Notes under the pieces: generated by a model | Told to the model about the DNA's origin: nothing | Databases searched by the model: none | Seen by the model: only the letters and a program-made list of their open reading frames with translations | Translations under genes and position numbers: made by a program | Source: Apostichopus japonicus | Taxonomy: Eukaryota > Echinodermata > Holothuroidea > Aspidochirotida > Stichopodidae | Assembly: GCF_037975245.1 (NCBI RefSeq) | Contig: NC_092569.1 | Location: forward strand, 35,887,168 to 35,951,167 | Direction: 5' to 3' | Length of the DNA: 64,000 nucleotides | Part shown: piece after piece, positions 33,001-45,600 of the stretch | Numbering within the stretch: the stretch's first letter is position 1 | Layout of the letters: each line of letters opens with the position of its first letter

Positions 33001-33628
33001 TTACCAATTTTGTGATTTACAAGCTGACGAGTTAAAGCACATCATCGACAACGCCAAGGTTAACGAAACATATGACTCCCGAAGTGGATGGTGGAGTCCG
33101 GAACTCTGCCATCAACTCAGGGATAAGATGTCGGAAATAGTCGAAAGAACTGTCCACAAGATCCTGGCAAAGGGTAATTAGATGCTTAAGTCGCTTACCA
33201 TCAAATTATCAAATGATCAAACAACTATTGGTCTCCCTTATTATCTTAAAAGGAAAATACTATTATATTTTGTGGTAGTCTGATATTTAGAATGTTAACA
33301 ACGTACTTATCCGTTTCATTGATAATGGCTCCAATATAGTTAGATATAACTGATTGCATATATATGAAAATACTTATTGAAATTGTACAGTGATACTTTA
33401 AAGCTTTGATAAATTTCATTCTTTGATAATCAGTAAATAATTACGACATTCTTTCATTTTTCCTCAGATGCTGGCGAAGCAAATCTCAGTGAGATGCAGG
33501 TTGATGAAGATGAAGATGAGGAGGAGGATGGAGATGATCTGCTAGAGAATGAAGATGACCCAGAGGATGAAGATAGTGACCCTGGAACAGAATTACTGGA
33601 CTACCTAGAGCAACCAATGGACACCTGA
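27031..33628 (+). CDS. GTF3C5: General transcription factor 3C subunit 5 (TFIIIC 63-kDa subunit)
   Basis: Seven exons: 27031-27198, 29488-29722, 30062-30429, 30764-30971, 31683-31846, 32948-33173, 33468-33628, all with GT-AG borders and phases that join to 509 residues, against about 519 in vertebrates. TFIIIC63 is the Tfc1-like subunit of TFIIIC, which binds the A-box region of tRNA genes and recruits TFIIIB and RNA polymerase III in the nucleus. Family landmarks: CVEYPGKVLNVDRALQTLGG near the N-terminus, FEGMSDFQYLPM (about 133-144), SGENLIG-like LLEENLIGKRRKRRP, FEKRSMWSRNAL then PMIAYYFLSGPWRTVWCRLG (about 259-303), GYDPRKD, FQVVDFRMR, HYQMCYQFCDL, and a strongly acidic tail from about residue 468. 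ATG 27031 is chosen for its AACCATGG context and for matching the family N-terminus; an upstream in-frame ATG exists at 26947. The segment after FRMRI is shorter than in vertebrates, so a phase 1-1 exon could be missed in intron 4. Confidence 0.93.
27842..27925 (-). mobile_element. tRNA-derived SINE head
   Basis: On the minus strand the segment carries a tRNA-like A box (TGGCCTGATCGGTTAGG) and, about 45 bases on, a B box (GGGTTCGATTACTGC), the internal RNA polymerase III promoter of tRNA-derived SINEs. It does not fold into a clean tRNA acceptor stem, so I call it a SINE relic and not a tRNA gene. It lies in GTF3C5 intron 1. Confidence 0.5.
28402..28735. repeat. Degenerate telomere-like array, two ~169-bp higher-order copies
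   Basis: CCCTAACCCTATTTCCTAACC-type sequence fills the region. A block starting AACACTCCGTATCCCC at 28402 recurs at 28571 with near identity, so a 169-bp unit made of degenerate CCCTAA repeats has been duplicated. It lies in GTF3C5 intron 1 as an interstitial telomere-like sequence, not a chromosome end. Confidence 0.8.
31985..32735. repeat. ~43-bp minisatellite, about 17 copies
   Basis: The unit GATACCCATGGATGAGTATC followed by ATTATGGATACCCTGTTAAGTGAA repeats almost continuously through GTF3C5 intron 5. Copies vary by substitutions (GTTAGGTTAA, ACTGCTAAGT) and a few small deletions. Confidence 0.92.
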
Positions 33629-33816
33629 AGATATTAGTCAGTTTCATCTACTACTGATGGAGAAGCTAAAAATGATGATGTTCCAAACAAAGGGCCTGGT
33701 CAGACGTACGTCAGGTCTGGGAAAGGTGTTCCCTGACGAGAAGCGGCCATGTAAACCTACGAGCAAGTTACGGGAGGCAGAATGTTACCATGAGGTTTCT
33801 AGTATTTGACAGACCT

Positions 33817-33822
33817 AATAAA
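33817..33822 (+). promoter_or_regulatory. Likely polyadenylation signal of GTF3C5
   Basis: AATAAA is present 190 bases after the GTF3C5 stop codon and is the first canonical hexamer downstream. Confidence 0.45.
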
Positions 33823-33828
33823 AAGTTC

Positions 33829-36800
33829 AGAAACCAGTAACTGCACCTCACATGCAATATATACAATGGACTTAGGATGGGTCGTCCAGTTAGGACTCAG
33901 TATAATGGGACTGAGGAGATGCTAATGTGAGATGAAAAGTCCAGTTAGGACTCAGCTTATAGGAGTGAGGAGCTGGCAGTGTGAGATGCATGGTCCACAT
34001 CGTCCAGTTAATTGATACAGCAGCATGATTAACTATACCTTATATTGATTGGATATTGCTGGTATGAGCTGACCCTGAATCGAAAGGTCAGTTAAGAGAC
34101 CGACAGGATAAAATAAGCCACACATCAGGTCACAGAAAGGACATTGCTTGTAGCAGCCATGATCAGCTGAACCAGTATCATAAGGTCAACAAGTAGGCAA
34201 TCCATGGAGTTGCTGATCTCATCTCCAAATTTGGGTATACAGGCACATATAAAACATTCATTAAAACAATGCAACCACAACAGTACTTCCCTTGTGGGTA
34301 CGATACTTTCAGTTATTGTACTGTTTGGCATTTACATAGAAGCCCAATGAACATTTTTTTTATGAAATTTAAATTTTCTAGCAATTTTGTTTAGCAGTCA
34401 ACTTTAGCTACCGGAATATCATCGATGTAACCTTTAACCTACTTGTGTGTGACATATTCTGCCATATTATTATGTTCATTTATACGTCTAACGGCCAAAA
34501 TGCTGTTTTGTTGGTTATTTGACCTCAGACCTGACATAAAAGTCACGCAGGCACTACTGCTCATGCCCTGGCAAGTACCCACCAAGTTTAAAGATCATCA
34601 ACCTTATTCTAAAGTGGTTGCCAAAATGCATTTTTGCACAAGTTTTGCCAATTTTGACCTTTGACCTCCTCTGAACACAGAGTTTTGGCGTTTTGCATTA
34701 AATTGTGTGCTGTTAACTTGCAGTCTCAGATATCCCATGTGGGTTTGTTGGGTTCGGCCATTTCGTCATATTTGTGTACTCATCATGACCAAAATGCTGT
34801 TTTGGGGGTTTATTTGACCTTTGACCACGAAGGCACACCCACTAAGTTTGAAGTCAATTGGCTCGACTGTTTAGGAGGAGTTTGTGTGTTTGTTCTCACA
34901 CACAGACAATCTGTAAGTCAGACCAACCCACCAAGTTTCAGTTCAGAACCTCAGAGTGTTTGAGGTGGGGAGCAATTTTAGTGCCAATTTTGCAAAATAT
35001 GTTTGATGGAGTATAATATCTCATCACCAGTACCTTATGTGTAAGGATGAGATAATAAAGATACTGACTTAATCAAGTAAACCACACATCAGGTCTTTGA
35101 AAGAATGTAGCCAGATGTGTGAGATGTGCCTTTATTGTAAGATCAATCAATATATTATTGACTTAATGATCTTAACCTCACATCAGATTGTGGAAAGGGT
35201 GACCTCTGATATAAACCGGGAACTTGTAACTATAGCAGGAAAAGAATATCACCTGAAAGTTACCAGGGAAACAAAATCATCTCTATGGTTTGTCTTTAAT
35301 AAAGATTATCTAGAAAACTAATTGCATGATCGTGTGTTATGTTAGAGTTACTCCTTCAGTGTGTTCAACAAGTTTACTAATCTACCTGGTATTACTCAAA
35401 CATATATAACAATTTACAAAGTTAAGTCCCTCCCTCCCCACCCCCCCCCCCCTCCCTCCCATAATTTCTTTACATCAAGTAATGACATAATTTGAATGAT
35501 TAATTAACACATTTGATTCTGTTATCAACATTGTAATGGCCAGACACTTTCCCTATAATGATCTCATGGCATATACAAAACACCAGGTTTAACTGTTCCA
35601 CTTGTTTATGTAAACTTTCAACTTCTTTTCATATCGACGAGTTGGGGCATCTCATTATAACGTCATTTTACATGTCCCTTCTACACTTCCGTAGTTTCAC
35701 TTGTTCATCGAAACAGTGACCAACTTAAATTATATGGCGCTATACAAGAACTACAGTAATTGTCTACTGTCAGCCAGTATGTCATTCTAGCTGCAAAATG
35801 TACGTGGCCCTTTTCATAAATAATAAATGCCCTTTTATCAGTGAAAAAGTACACCGTTTCAATTTCCATGGTTAAAACTGTCCGTTTGTTGAAAACAATA
35901 CATAAAATATTAAAGTTACCTGTTTTTTAAATATTGAGGGGAAAAATGTAAATGTGCCCTCTTGGTCTGAGGTAACTTTCATTTTGAGGTAACTTTGTTG
36001 TTTGCCTCTTGAAGCAAAGCCACAAACATCTCTTACCTTCTCCCTCCTCCTCCTTATCCCAGATTGTCAACCGCCTCTTACATACGCCACCCCCGATGTG
36101 TATTGCTAATGATCTGTTACAGAGACACCCACAAGTGTTATTTCACAGTACCTAACTTGCATTACGTGAAAGTTAAATCATGGATACATTCAATGTAGAG
36201 TCAACCTTGACGGTAGCATACCCCTAATAGAGTCTATATCTATCCGCCCTGATGTTCTCCCATCTCAGGAAAAATGCCAAAATGCAGTTGGAGAACATCT
36301 TTTTTGATATGTTATTAATCAGTATCTGGTGTTTTGTGGCTTGCAAATAATTTGAGGCAATTTTAGGCCTCCCAGGAGCAGCGTACAAAACTTGTTTACT
36401 ACTGAGTGAATTAGGTTTGTTTACAAGTGGCGAAAACTTCAGGCTCTGATAGCAGAAAATCTACATGGTTATGAGATGGAAAATTGATGGTGCCATGAAA
36501 GGCTAGCTTGTGATGGGTAGTGATGGGTAGCGTTCACTGAGCTACTGAGAACTGAGCTATTGAGAATTGAGAACTATCTACTACAGTAGTAGACTTAGAC
36601 ACCACATTAACTTTTGTTATTTAGTGTGTACAGTAAGTCAATGGGGCTTTTAATGGGCGTATGCTACCTGACTAAATGTTGTGGACGGATGGAGATTGTA
36701 ATTTATACCACCGTCATGAAAAGTAACCTAGCAACAAAGTAGGTAATTTCTAAAGATAAATTGGATATAAATAAATAATGCCACTTTAAGAAGCTTTAAT

Positions 36801-37330
36801 TCAATTTTAATAAGATTATTTCTGAATGATCTTCCTCTTTTAACGATATTTTCCATGAGCTAACATTAAAATTTGATAGGAATCAGGCACATTAGTACTA
36901 GAATTGTATTAGGTCTAGTTATGCGAAACATGGAGTTGTGTATACAGTAAATTGTAAGCTACAGTAGAGCAATAGAGTGTTAGCTAATCCTAAACTTTCC
37001 AACTGGTGCTAGGCCTCGCGTTTGCTTTTGAGTAACTCTGTTGTTTGCCTCCTCGAATCAAAGTCACATGTCCCTCTAATCTGGACAGTTGAGTTTGCTG
37101 GCAGGTAGAATACGTTCATTTCGCGTATTCCCTAAATCCGCGTACTGTGTTTCAATCGCTGTACTGATAGATACTGTTGTAGCTGCTGTCATTGGTCAAA
37201 TTGCAACCACTTTTTCAATACAATTTAATCTACAAAGCCCTAATGAAATGGCCAAAATTCCACAGCTAGTGAAACTAAAATCATCATTTTTGTAATTTGG
37301 ATTATTTCACACATTTAGAATTACACAGTA
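33829..37330. other. Intergenic between GTF3C5 and DHX36, repeat fragments only
   Basis: No exon is supported. A dispersed repeat at about 34500-34960 carries the recurrent landmarks CCACCAAGTTTAAAGATC, TTTGACCTTTGACC and CACACACAGACAATCTG. At about 35990-36035 and 37030-37075 related GGTAACTTTGTTGTTTGCCTC and GTAACTCTGTTGTTTGCCTC blocks suggest two ends or copies of another element. There is a C-run at about 35440-35460. Confidence 0.45.
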
Positions 37331-37638
37331 AACTTTCAAGGCTGTGGCTATTCTTACGACTAGTCGTAACAATTATTTATAAACTATTCTTACAACAAAG
37401 GCAAATTCAAGTGCAGTAAAGTAAATAAAGCAACTGCGCATGTAGTAGGGGTAACCCTAACCCTAAACATAACCCTAAACCTCAATCCTAACCCTTACCC
37501 TAACCCTAACCAGAAATTATTGTTACTCCTCGTCGTAAAAATAGTACTCCTGGTCATGAAAATAGCAACTGCGCATGCGTAGTCGGAAATTATTCTTACA
37601 ACTAATCGTAAGAATAGCCACTTTGAACTTTCAAAGTT
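37331..37638. mobile_element. MITE with ~45-bp inverted ends and an internal telomere-like array
   Basis: The left end AACTTTCAAGGCTGTGGCTATTCTTACGACTAGTCG is repeated inverted at the right end (CTTACAACTAATCGTAAGAATAGCCACTTTGAACTTTC). Between them AACTGCGCATG occurs twice in direct orientation (about 37432 and 37567), flanking a CCCTAA-rich core at about 37447-37510. No coding capacity and no clear target duplication. Confidence 0.7.
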
Positions 37639-37849
37639 ACGGATATTATTTCATATTGCAGTTAAATTTCCAACCTTTGCAAGAATACTTCTTGTTATTT
37701 CTGGCTGAATCTGGGCAAACCATCGATGGAATCACATCGCTAAGGATCGAATTAAACAGCAAAGCAAAATCAGCGAGATTGTAATCACCACTATCCTATA
37801 AATATAGTACTGTATGTATGAGAGGCCTAGTGGGGGTGTGGTGGGGGGG

Positions 37850-38400
37850 ACAAGCCCCCTGGAGTGTGCCATGTATTTAGATATTTCTTGTTGCAAGTTT
37901 AAAACACATATGAGAGGAATTCAGTTTCTCTGGAATGTTTTTAAAAAGTCCGCATGGAGGTCCAGGGGCAGAACCTCCAGAACCACAGCATATTTACAGT
38001 AGATACAGTATTTCTTAACCTCTTGTAGCCAGTTTAAAACTAAAAAATACATAGGAGATGTCTAGAGAAATTCAGTTTTCTGGAATGTATATATCCCCCA
38101 TATGGGGTCCATGGGACAAAGCTCCTGTAGTATACTGCAGTATACTGCACTACAGTATTTTCAGATGATTAAAGCACAAAATCACACATCAGGACTGAGA
38201 GGAATTGCAGTTCTCTGGGATGTATTCCAAGTCCTGGTTACAATCCTAGGTACCTCAGCTGCAGTGTTTGTAAATATTCTTGTTCTCTTGAAGCAATCTG
38301 AAAGTGCATATACATATTTCTGAGAGGACTTCAATTTCAGAGGACTGTACTGTATAATTACAAAGGCCCATCCAGCTTGGGCTTTAATCTCTATGGACTG
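37850..38400. repeat. Diverged ~150-bp tandem repeat, 3-4 units
   Basis: Variants of TTTAAAACACATATGAGAGGAATTCAGTTTCTCTGGAATGT recur near 37897, 38034, 38170 and 38310, each followed by a GTCC..GG block. Identity is low, so the array is old. Confidence 0.55.
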
Positions 38401-38757
38401 GATGTGTGTATTACTGCACATAATTACTATAGGCCCACAGTGTAAATCATAAACTGAGAGCATAAATACTAATAAAAAAGATGAACTTAAATACTATTGT
38501 TTAAAGTTTAAGCTAAAATTTCTGCATGAACAGTAACCTATGTGTTCCATTTCCGGGCTAATCTCTCTGTGGCCCAATTGTATGGTCATGTTAAGACTGT
38601 CACACTCATAATAATGTTTAGTAATTATTACTGAACTTTAATCTTTTCAGATTCTTCTAGTGTGTGTTCAAATGGGGACTTGGTAATAACCATTAACTGA
38701 GCTTTCATTGTAGCCTTCAGTAAAACTAATTTAATATAAGGTTGCTGTTTTCACATT

Positions 38758-38850
38758 GGTGCTGTGGCTGAGTGGATAAAGGCGGTGGCATTTGAAGTAA
38801 TGAGGCTTAACAATCAGGAGGTTCCAGGTTCGATCCAAGGTCGGGGCAGA
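38758..38850 (+). mobile_element. tRNA-Ser-related SINE head
   Basis: GGTGCTGTGGCTGAGTGGATAAAGGCG holds a good A box (TGGCTGAGTGG, 38765-38775). A B box GGTTCGATCC lies at 38827-38836 at the spacing of a class II tRNA with a long variable arm, and the anticodon-arm region (CATTTGAAGTAATG) resembles tRNA-Ser. The acceptor ends do not pair, so it is a SINE head and not a working tRNA. The tRNA-unrelated body probably continues to about 39045. Confidence 0.65.
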
Positions 38851-39045
38851 GTAAGGTGGATTTTTGATCCAAGAGCAATTTATGGTTTCCCATCTGAAAT
38901 GAAATGACTTTCTAAATTGGAAAGATTCCAAATTTGAGTAAAACTGTTGAATTGGAAGTCACCCAACATGAAAGTTGTGATCCATAGGCCTAAGAGCAGG
39001 CTTCTCCTGCATTCATAGCCACTTACACTTACACACATAAAAATA

Positions 39046-39635
39046 ACTGTTTGATTGATTATGGTTACATTGATCAAAAGCTTCTGCCTTTAAACTTTTT
39101 GATAAATTTCTGTGAATGCAACAGTACTTTCAATAGTAATACAGCATTTCAGTTGTATGTTCTTTTCCAGTGATGCTTATATGCTGTATAAGCGTGTCAC
39201 ATCTACTGTATGGTTCTTTGCTTTAAGTCTTTACACAAAAAATTACATGATGGAGAATGAAACACAGTATATATATACTAGCTATATGTCCAATAAATCT
39301 CTACAATATTGATGTTTGCTAAACAAACACTTGAGGTAGAGTACATGTGTTTATACTGCATAACCCGTGGGTGTTATTTGGAGCCAGAAGAACTTTGTTA
39401 AGTACTACAACATTTAACTACACTGTGAATCATTTATCAGTCTCTCTCCGTTGATGATATATATATGTCTGTATTCCACGTACATGGGTCTGTGTCATGG
39501 TCAAGTTAAAATGTTTTAACGTTTCATGTCTACTGTATTGAGTTTTGTTGAATAATTTGCAATGTTGTAATTGTTTAATTTACAGAATAAGAAACATTAC
39601 CTATTGTACATACAGTAGCTACAGAAAGAAAAACA
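39046..39635. other. Immediate upstream region of DHX36
   Basis: AT-rich, with no upstream coding exon. A pyrimidine-rich tract ending TTTAATTTACAG at about 39585 could be a splice acceptor for a 5' UTR exon that carries the DHX36 start codon, which would put the promoter further upstream. Confidence 0.35.
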
Positions 39636-42600
39636 ATGTCCAGAAGAGGAGGCCCCTACAGAGGACGTGGAAGGGGGCGTGGAAGGGGGCGTGGATTTGG
39701 AAAAGGTTGGGCTGAAGGAGCAGATGGTAGTGAAGGTGAGGACAGAGGAGGGAGTAGAGGGGCAGGATGGAGTAGAGGAGGAAGCAGAGGGCGCCATCCA
39801 GCTGGATTGAAAGGAGCGCAGATTGGACTGTGGTACAGACAGCAGTCAATGGGAAAGAAGAAGGCAAGAGAAATTAACCAGGTTCGTTAATTTATGTTAT
39901 TGTTAGAACAAATCATTGTCGAGATGCATGCATGGTAAAACTTGAAAACTGTGTATAATTTAGATTTGAATCCTTGAACAGCCAGTGTTTAAAGGACTTG
40001 GGCAGGGTTGGCTAGCAAAGGGTGGGGGGGGGGGCGAAGAGGAGGAAACACTCCAATAGTCTTGATATTAACATAGCAAACCAATTCTATTATTAGCAGC
40101 ATGTTAGTACTGTACCTTAAAGCCAGGCAGATCTGTGAAATCCTGGTATCCAAGGTAACCCACTCAACAAAATCTGTGTTTCACTAAATACAAAATTCTT
40201 CGCATTTCATGTTCTTTCTTGTTTAATACCTTGATACTTTGTAATTTACAAATATTATTCATGCATTTTATACTTGATCAGTAATCAGTCGAGACTAATG
40301 TAATAAAGTATCTATTGCTATATATACATTTCTTCTCACTGTAGAGAGCTGTAGTACAAATGAACACACAACAAGTATCTGATATTAGCCAACTATTGCA
40401 TGAAGTGAAAACAGAAGAAAAGCAACAGACCACAGCTGCTGCCTCTCAAGGGGCAACTGTGTCATCGTGGAGAGGTACAGTAAAGTAAAATGCCTTACGT
40501 TAGTAGTATTAAACTACTGTATCTTATGATGAGTATACAACACCTGCAACAGTATAGGAAAGATGTAGAAATAAATTATGACTAATAGAGTGACTTGAAT
40601 TAAATCAATTTGTCAAACTGGGCTTCTAGAAATGACCCAAATGTATCAAACCGGAAGGCACCATATCTTGAATTTAATGTTGCTGAAATTCATTGCGTAC
40701 AGTGCATTTATAAAGCTACCAACCTGAGCTCAAGCATGTGTTGCCAGGTACAGGTGTTGTTATTATAAAGATGTTGTTGGAACATGGTAATGTGCTACTG
40801 TCCTCACTACACAAGGAGAGAGACTTTTGAAATGTTTTTGGCGCTATATGCCGATTTACACACCACAGTCGTGTTGTGGGAATGTGTGTTTTGTTACAAA
40901 CCACGGGAGATTTTAAAAATTTGTGTGCTGTTTGCACAGTAATTCCACAACAGGAAATGTTGTTGGAAAGTTTGTGCTGTTTTACGCTCTAGACGTATTG
41001 TTTTTGGAATGCCTGTGTTTTACACACTGCAGGAGATGTCGTTGGACTTGGTGTGCTGTTTTACACAGTACTGGAAGATTTGGAATGATTGTGCTTTTTT
41101 ACAAACAACAATAGATGATGTTGTAGTGTGTGCTGTTTTGCACACTACCAGGGGATTTGGAATGTGTGTGCTGTTTTGCACACTGACTGAAGGATAAAGG
41201 GCCACACTGGCCTGACTACCAGACTGGTAGACATTTGTGCATGCTGCTTCACAGCAGGAAAACTTGAATTTGAAGGAACAGTTAATATCTTCAATAATAT
41301 AATTGCTCACAATCGTAAACAAAAGGGAAAATTGTTCACAAATCCATCACGCTTTACTAATCTCCTGTGAAAAGATATTACAATACTGTTTTGTGGTTAT
41401 AGTTTTACGTTTTCTGACTCTCTTTTCTATATCTGCAGCTAAAGGAAGGATAACAGAACGAGTCCGAGTCTTTTACACATGTAATCTTGAGAGAAGGAAG
41501 AGTTTGGACGACGTCCTGAAAGAAGGAATGGAAGAAAAGAGCAAAGTCAATAGCAGATTTCAAGAAATGCAGAAATTTAGGAGGAAACTCCCATCGTATA
41601 AGATGAAGGAGGTACTTCAGTAGTTAATTGAGTTAGAAGACCTCAATAGGCTTCAACCTAATTTTATCTAACCCATTGTATAAGATGAAGGAGGTACTGC
41701 AGTAGTTAACTGAGTACGAAGACCTCAATAGGCTTCAACCTAATTTTATCTAGCCCATTGTATAAGATGAAGGAGGTACTGCAGTAGTTAACTGAGTTAG
41801 AAGACCTCAATAGGCTTCAACCTAATTTTATCTAACCCATCGTATAAGATGAAGGAGGCATTGCAGTAGTTAACTGAGTTAGATGACCTCAATAGGCTTC
41901 AACCTTATTTTATTTAACCCATTGTATAAGATGAAGGAGGCATTGCAGTGGTTAATTCCATTAACGGACCTCAATAGATTTCAACCTAATCTGCTACATT
42001 TCATCGAAAATTAAGACACAAAGGCCTAGATTCGCACCACTACACTTCAAAGCAGTTTTACCTTTAGGAGGCTTGATAATAAATACATCCTAGTAAGTAG
42101 GAGGATTTTATTAGTTATAGTAGGAGAAAATTTGTAAGGAGGTGTAACATGGGTATTGATGTTATTGATGGAACCCAACTAAACCTGCTTGAGCTTTGGC
42201 TACTCATTGGTAAGGACAAAAATGTGGCAGAGCATGGGTGTGGCATGGGTGTAGCATGGGTGTGGAATGGGTGTGGCATGGGGTTGGGAGATGGCTATGG
42301 TTACCGGCAAGAAGTGAACAAAGTTTTAGTTTTCTTTCTTTATTTCCCTCAAAGAAATTAACTGAGCTCATCAGCTCCAACCAGGTGGTGGTCATTTCTG
42401 GTGAAACTGGCTGTGGTAAAACAACTCAGGTACGTTGATAACATTTTGAGTTAAATTATTTCCGAGAGATTGTGTTTAATAAATATTGTTTGTAAACGTT
42501 ATGTTGAATAAAATTTCGGGTTTAAGAGGATGAAAGCATGATAGGTTCATGATGTGATGTGAAGGATTTATAGTGTAAGCAGTATACCAACTGTAGGTAC

Positions 42601-45600
42601 CAGATATATAGGTCTATATATAGGTATAAGTTCCATTCTTGAAAAACACTTCAGGCATGAATATCTAGTCCTGTTTCAAACCAAACAATGTCTGTTTCTT
42701 GCAATTCTATTTGTTGTCTTGTAAAGATGTTATCACTAGAAGTGTGATTTGGGTCTCTGGATTGATTGTATACCCTGAATTTGTCTATCAATGTAGACAA
42801 TTAACTAATGTTATACAATGCTCAAAACATGTGAGCATGTCTGAAAGGAAGTAAAACATAACAGTTAGAGGCCCTGACGTTTCTATCCTAGTATGATCTA
42901 CTTCGGAAGTTATCCAAAGAGCCTTTGACGAACATTCTGCTACGATGGAAATGTCAAGCCTTCTATTGTAATTTATTTACCTACACATACTGTTTGCTTT
43001 AGATAAGAAGGTTTGGTGACAGTGTTTATTCTCTCCTCGATGACAGAAAATTATTAAAACTGATCCAGTGGTTCCATTGCTGTATCAGCGAAAATTGACA
43101 ATTGGACACTATTGGAAGTAGATAGAAGTTTGTTCAAGATCATGCAAAAAATCATATAACAATGATAATAAGATAAACTTGAATGAATTTAACAGCAAAT
43201 ATGAAATGAATGAATAAAGAAATTTACTGGAAAGGAGACAATAGCTGATTGGTTATGTTGCAGCAGGCTTCTCCTTTAGGAAACTCTTCTACAAGTTGAC
43301 TGTAATCTTTATACTTTTCATTTTGAATAATTCTTTTCTTTAGGTTCCACAATTTATTTTAGATGATTACATTTCCAAAGGTCAAGGGTCACTCTGTCGA
43401 GTGGTATGTACGCAACCAAGGAGAATCAGTGCTATTTCAGTAAGTAAACATGCAAATAAAAGAGAGACCAAAGGTTGCTTAATGGTTTCTGTAAGTAAAC
43501 TATGACTGATAAAAGTTTTACACCAAAGTATTTACCTGGTTTGAATTTTTGCTCTTTTCAAATTTCTATTTTCTAATTTACCTGTTAGTTTTACGTTCTG
43601 GATTGTTCATATCTGTGTTTTACAAAAAGCCAATTTCCTTTTGAAATCTTTTCCCTGCTGTTTTCTGGATTGTATCAAACTAAACTAAGATGTGATGCCC
43701 TGTTTCATGATATGTGAAGTACTGTAGGCTCTAACTGGCACTTAGGGTGCTTTTATACTAGATTCGGATCAGATCCCCTGATGTTATCAGAGGATCATAG
43801 CTCCATGGGGTAAACTTATGCATTGATCCGGACATAATTACATTCAAGTCGTTCTCTTATCCTCCCCCACTATCCCACGGATGTTGGTAAAAAATGGGAT
43901 TGGAAATGTGTGATGCGCAGCCGCGGATCACGTAGAACGTATACTCCTAAACTTTCGTTGTTGTCATGGTTGCATAGCCTTAGGGGTGACAATACTACGC
44001 TATGCACAGCCCACAGGCACTCAGTCTACATAGGAATTAGCACATGCAAAATTCCATTCGAGAATGCATGTGACGTAATGAGGTCACCGGATTTGTCTAT
44101 CTGATTTACAAGTTGAAAAAGAAAAAGGTGCTTGATATAAACCTCTCACCTTATTTATCAAATTTAGTGGTGTTGGTGTCATTTTCAAATGTTATATTCC
44201 CTCCGAAGTGTAAAGCACATACAGTATGCATGTTATGTTTCATTAAGTGTTCGTTTGCTTTACCATCTCTGATAAAAATGAGAGGATTATTTAAAACAGC
44301 TGAACATATGATGTCATCCTGATGTGCAATGGCAGACCTATTTTCTCTTCAAATACTGTATGCTGTTTTTTGTTGTTCTTTTTTGCAAAGTGTTTCTAGT
44401 TTTAATAAGATTTCAACCTCGTAAGAATTACTTCACTCTATAGAGTAGTATTTCTCAAATTAATGATTTATCTCTGCTACTATGGTTCCTGTTGTCTCCT
44501 CTGGTAGGTCGCTGAAAGAGTCGCTGATGAGAGGGGTGAACCGTGTGGGCAGGAGAGGAGTACTGGTTACCAGATCCGATTGGAACACAAGTTTCCCCGG
44601 GTCCAAGGATCCATCTTGTATTGTACGACAGGAATCTTACTAAAGTGGATGGAATCAGATAGGTATATGGAAAAGTGTTTGTGTTCAGAGAATTCATTCT
44701 GGGTAAAGTTTTGAGTCCAAAAGAGGGATGGGAGGAGTTAGGAGGTTGTTTATGGGTGGAAGAGAGTCACACTTGTGGTCAGAGGAGCGATGGACAATAG
44801 GATAACATAATAAGGTAAGAATGGTAATAATAGGAGTAAGGAGTTTCTTAAGTTCCAGATCTTCTTTAACAAGAGGGGTTTTACTTGTAACCCCAAAGTG
44901 CATATAGAGATTGCTCTTCAAAACCAAATTTTTGCTGAAATTGACCGATGACTATCAACCTAAGGAGACCAAAATGTGTCCATATTTTTAACTTTATGGA
45001 GTCCTTCCATGAGAAAGCTGTGTTGTGAACATGCGCTGTTGTGTACACTCTTGTTTTGGGTCCGCTCAGAATTTCAGTGAGAATAAAACTATGTATCAAT
45101 TTTCGAATGAAATTAAACAGAGAAAAGCACTTTGGTAATATGCTATATCCAGTGTTGGCAGTATTCTGTGTTTATTTTCGGGAGTATGATTGTCTTTCTA
45201 TATCATTGCCAAACAGCTTACTGAATTCTGTATCACATGTGGTGCTTGACGAGATCCACGAACGAGACATCTTGAGTGACTTCATCCTCATCATCTTAAA
45301 GAATATTCTCAAAACAAGGTAAGAATTATCCGGGAACTGGACAAGAATTTGGATTTTTTTTCATCCATTTCAACAGGGTTTGTTAATTTAAAACTTTGCT
45401 TAAGTTAATACTGGAGATTCAGTCCAGTTCAACCTTTTATTAACAATGCACTAATCACTCCCCCTGGTTTAACTTCATGGTGTGTTTTTATGTGTGTCTG
45501 GGCCCTTGGATTGTAAACTCAGTAAGGTAAAACACTACATAGTGATTGAAATTCATAGTTTGTTACCCAAATGATTGGTTTTCTCCTTTTCACCAGGAAA

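Noticed and set aside
37447-37511. True telomere or chromosome-end sequence
   Set aside because: Short, degenerate and enclosed by MITE inverted ends with genes on both sides.
38102-38323. 73-codon frame with a hydrophobic C-terminal run
   Set aside because: It lies within a diverged ~150-bp tandem repeat and has no splice context.
38758-38850. Functional tRNA-Ser gene
   Set aside because: A and B boxes are good but the acceptor stem does not pair and the anticodon arm is imperfect; a tRNA-derived SINE fits better. The minus-strand case at 27842-27925 was treated the same way.
39597-39867. Minus-strand Ser/Pro-rich open frames at 39.6-39.9 kb
   Set aside because: They are the antisense of the RG-rich first exon of DHX36, whose own frame matches the family.
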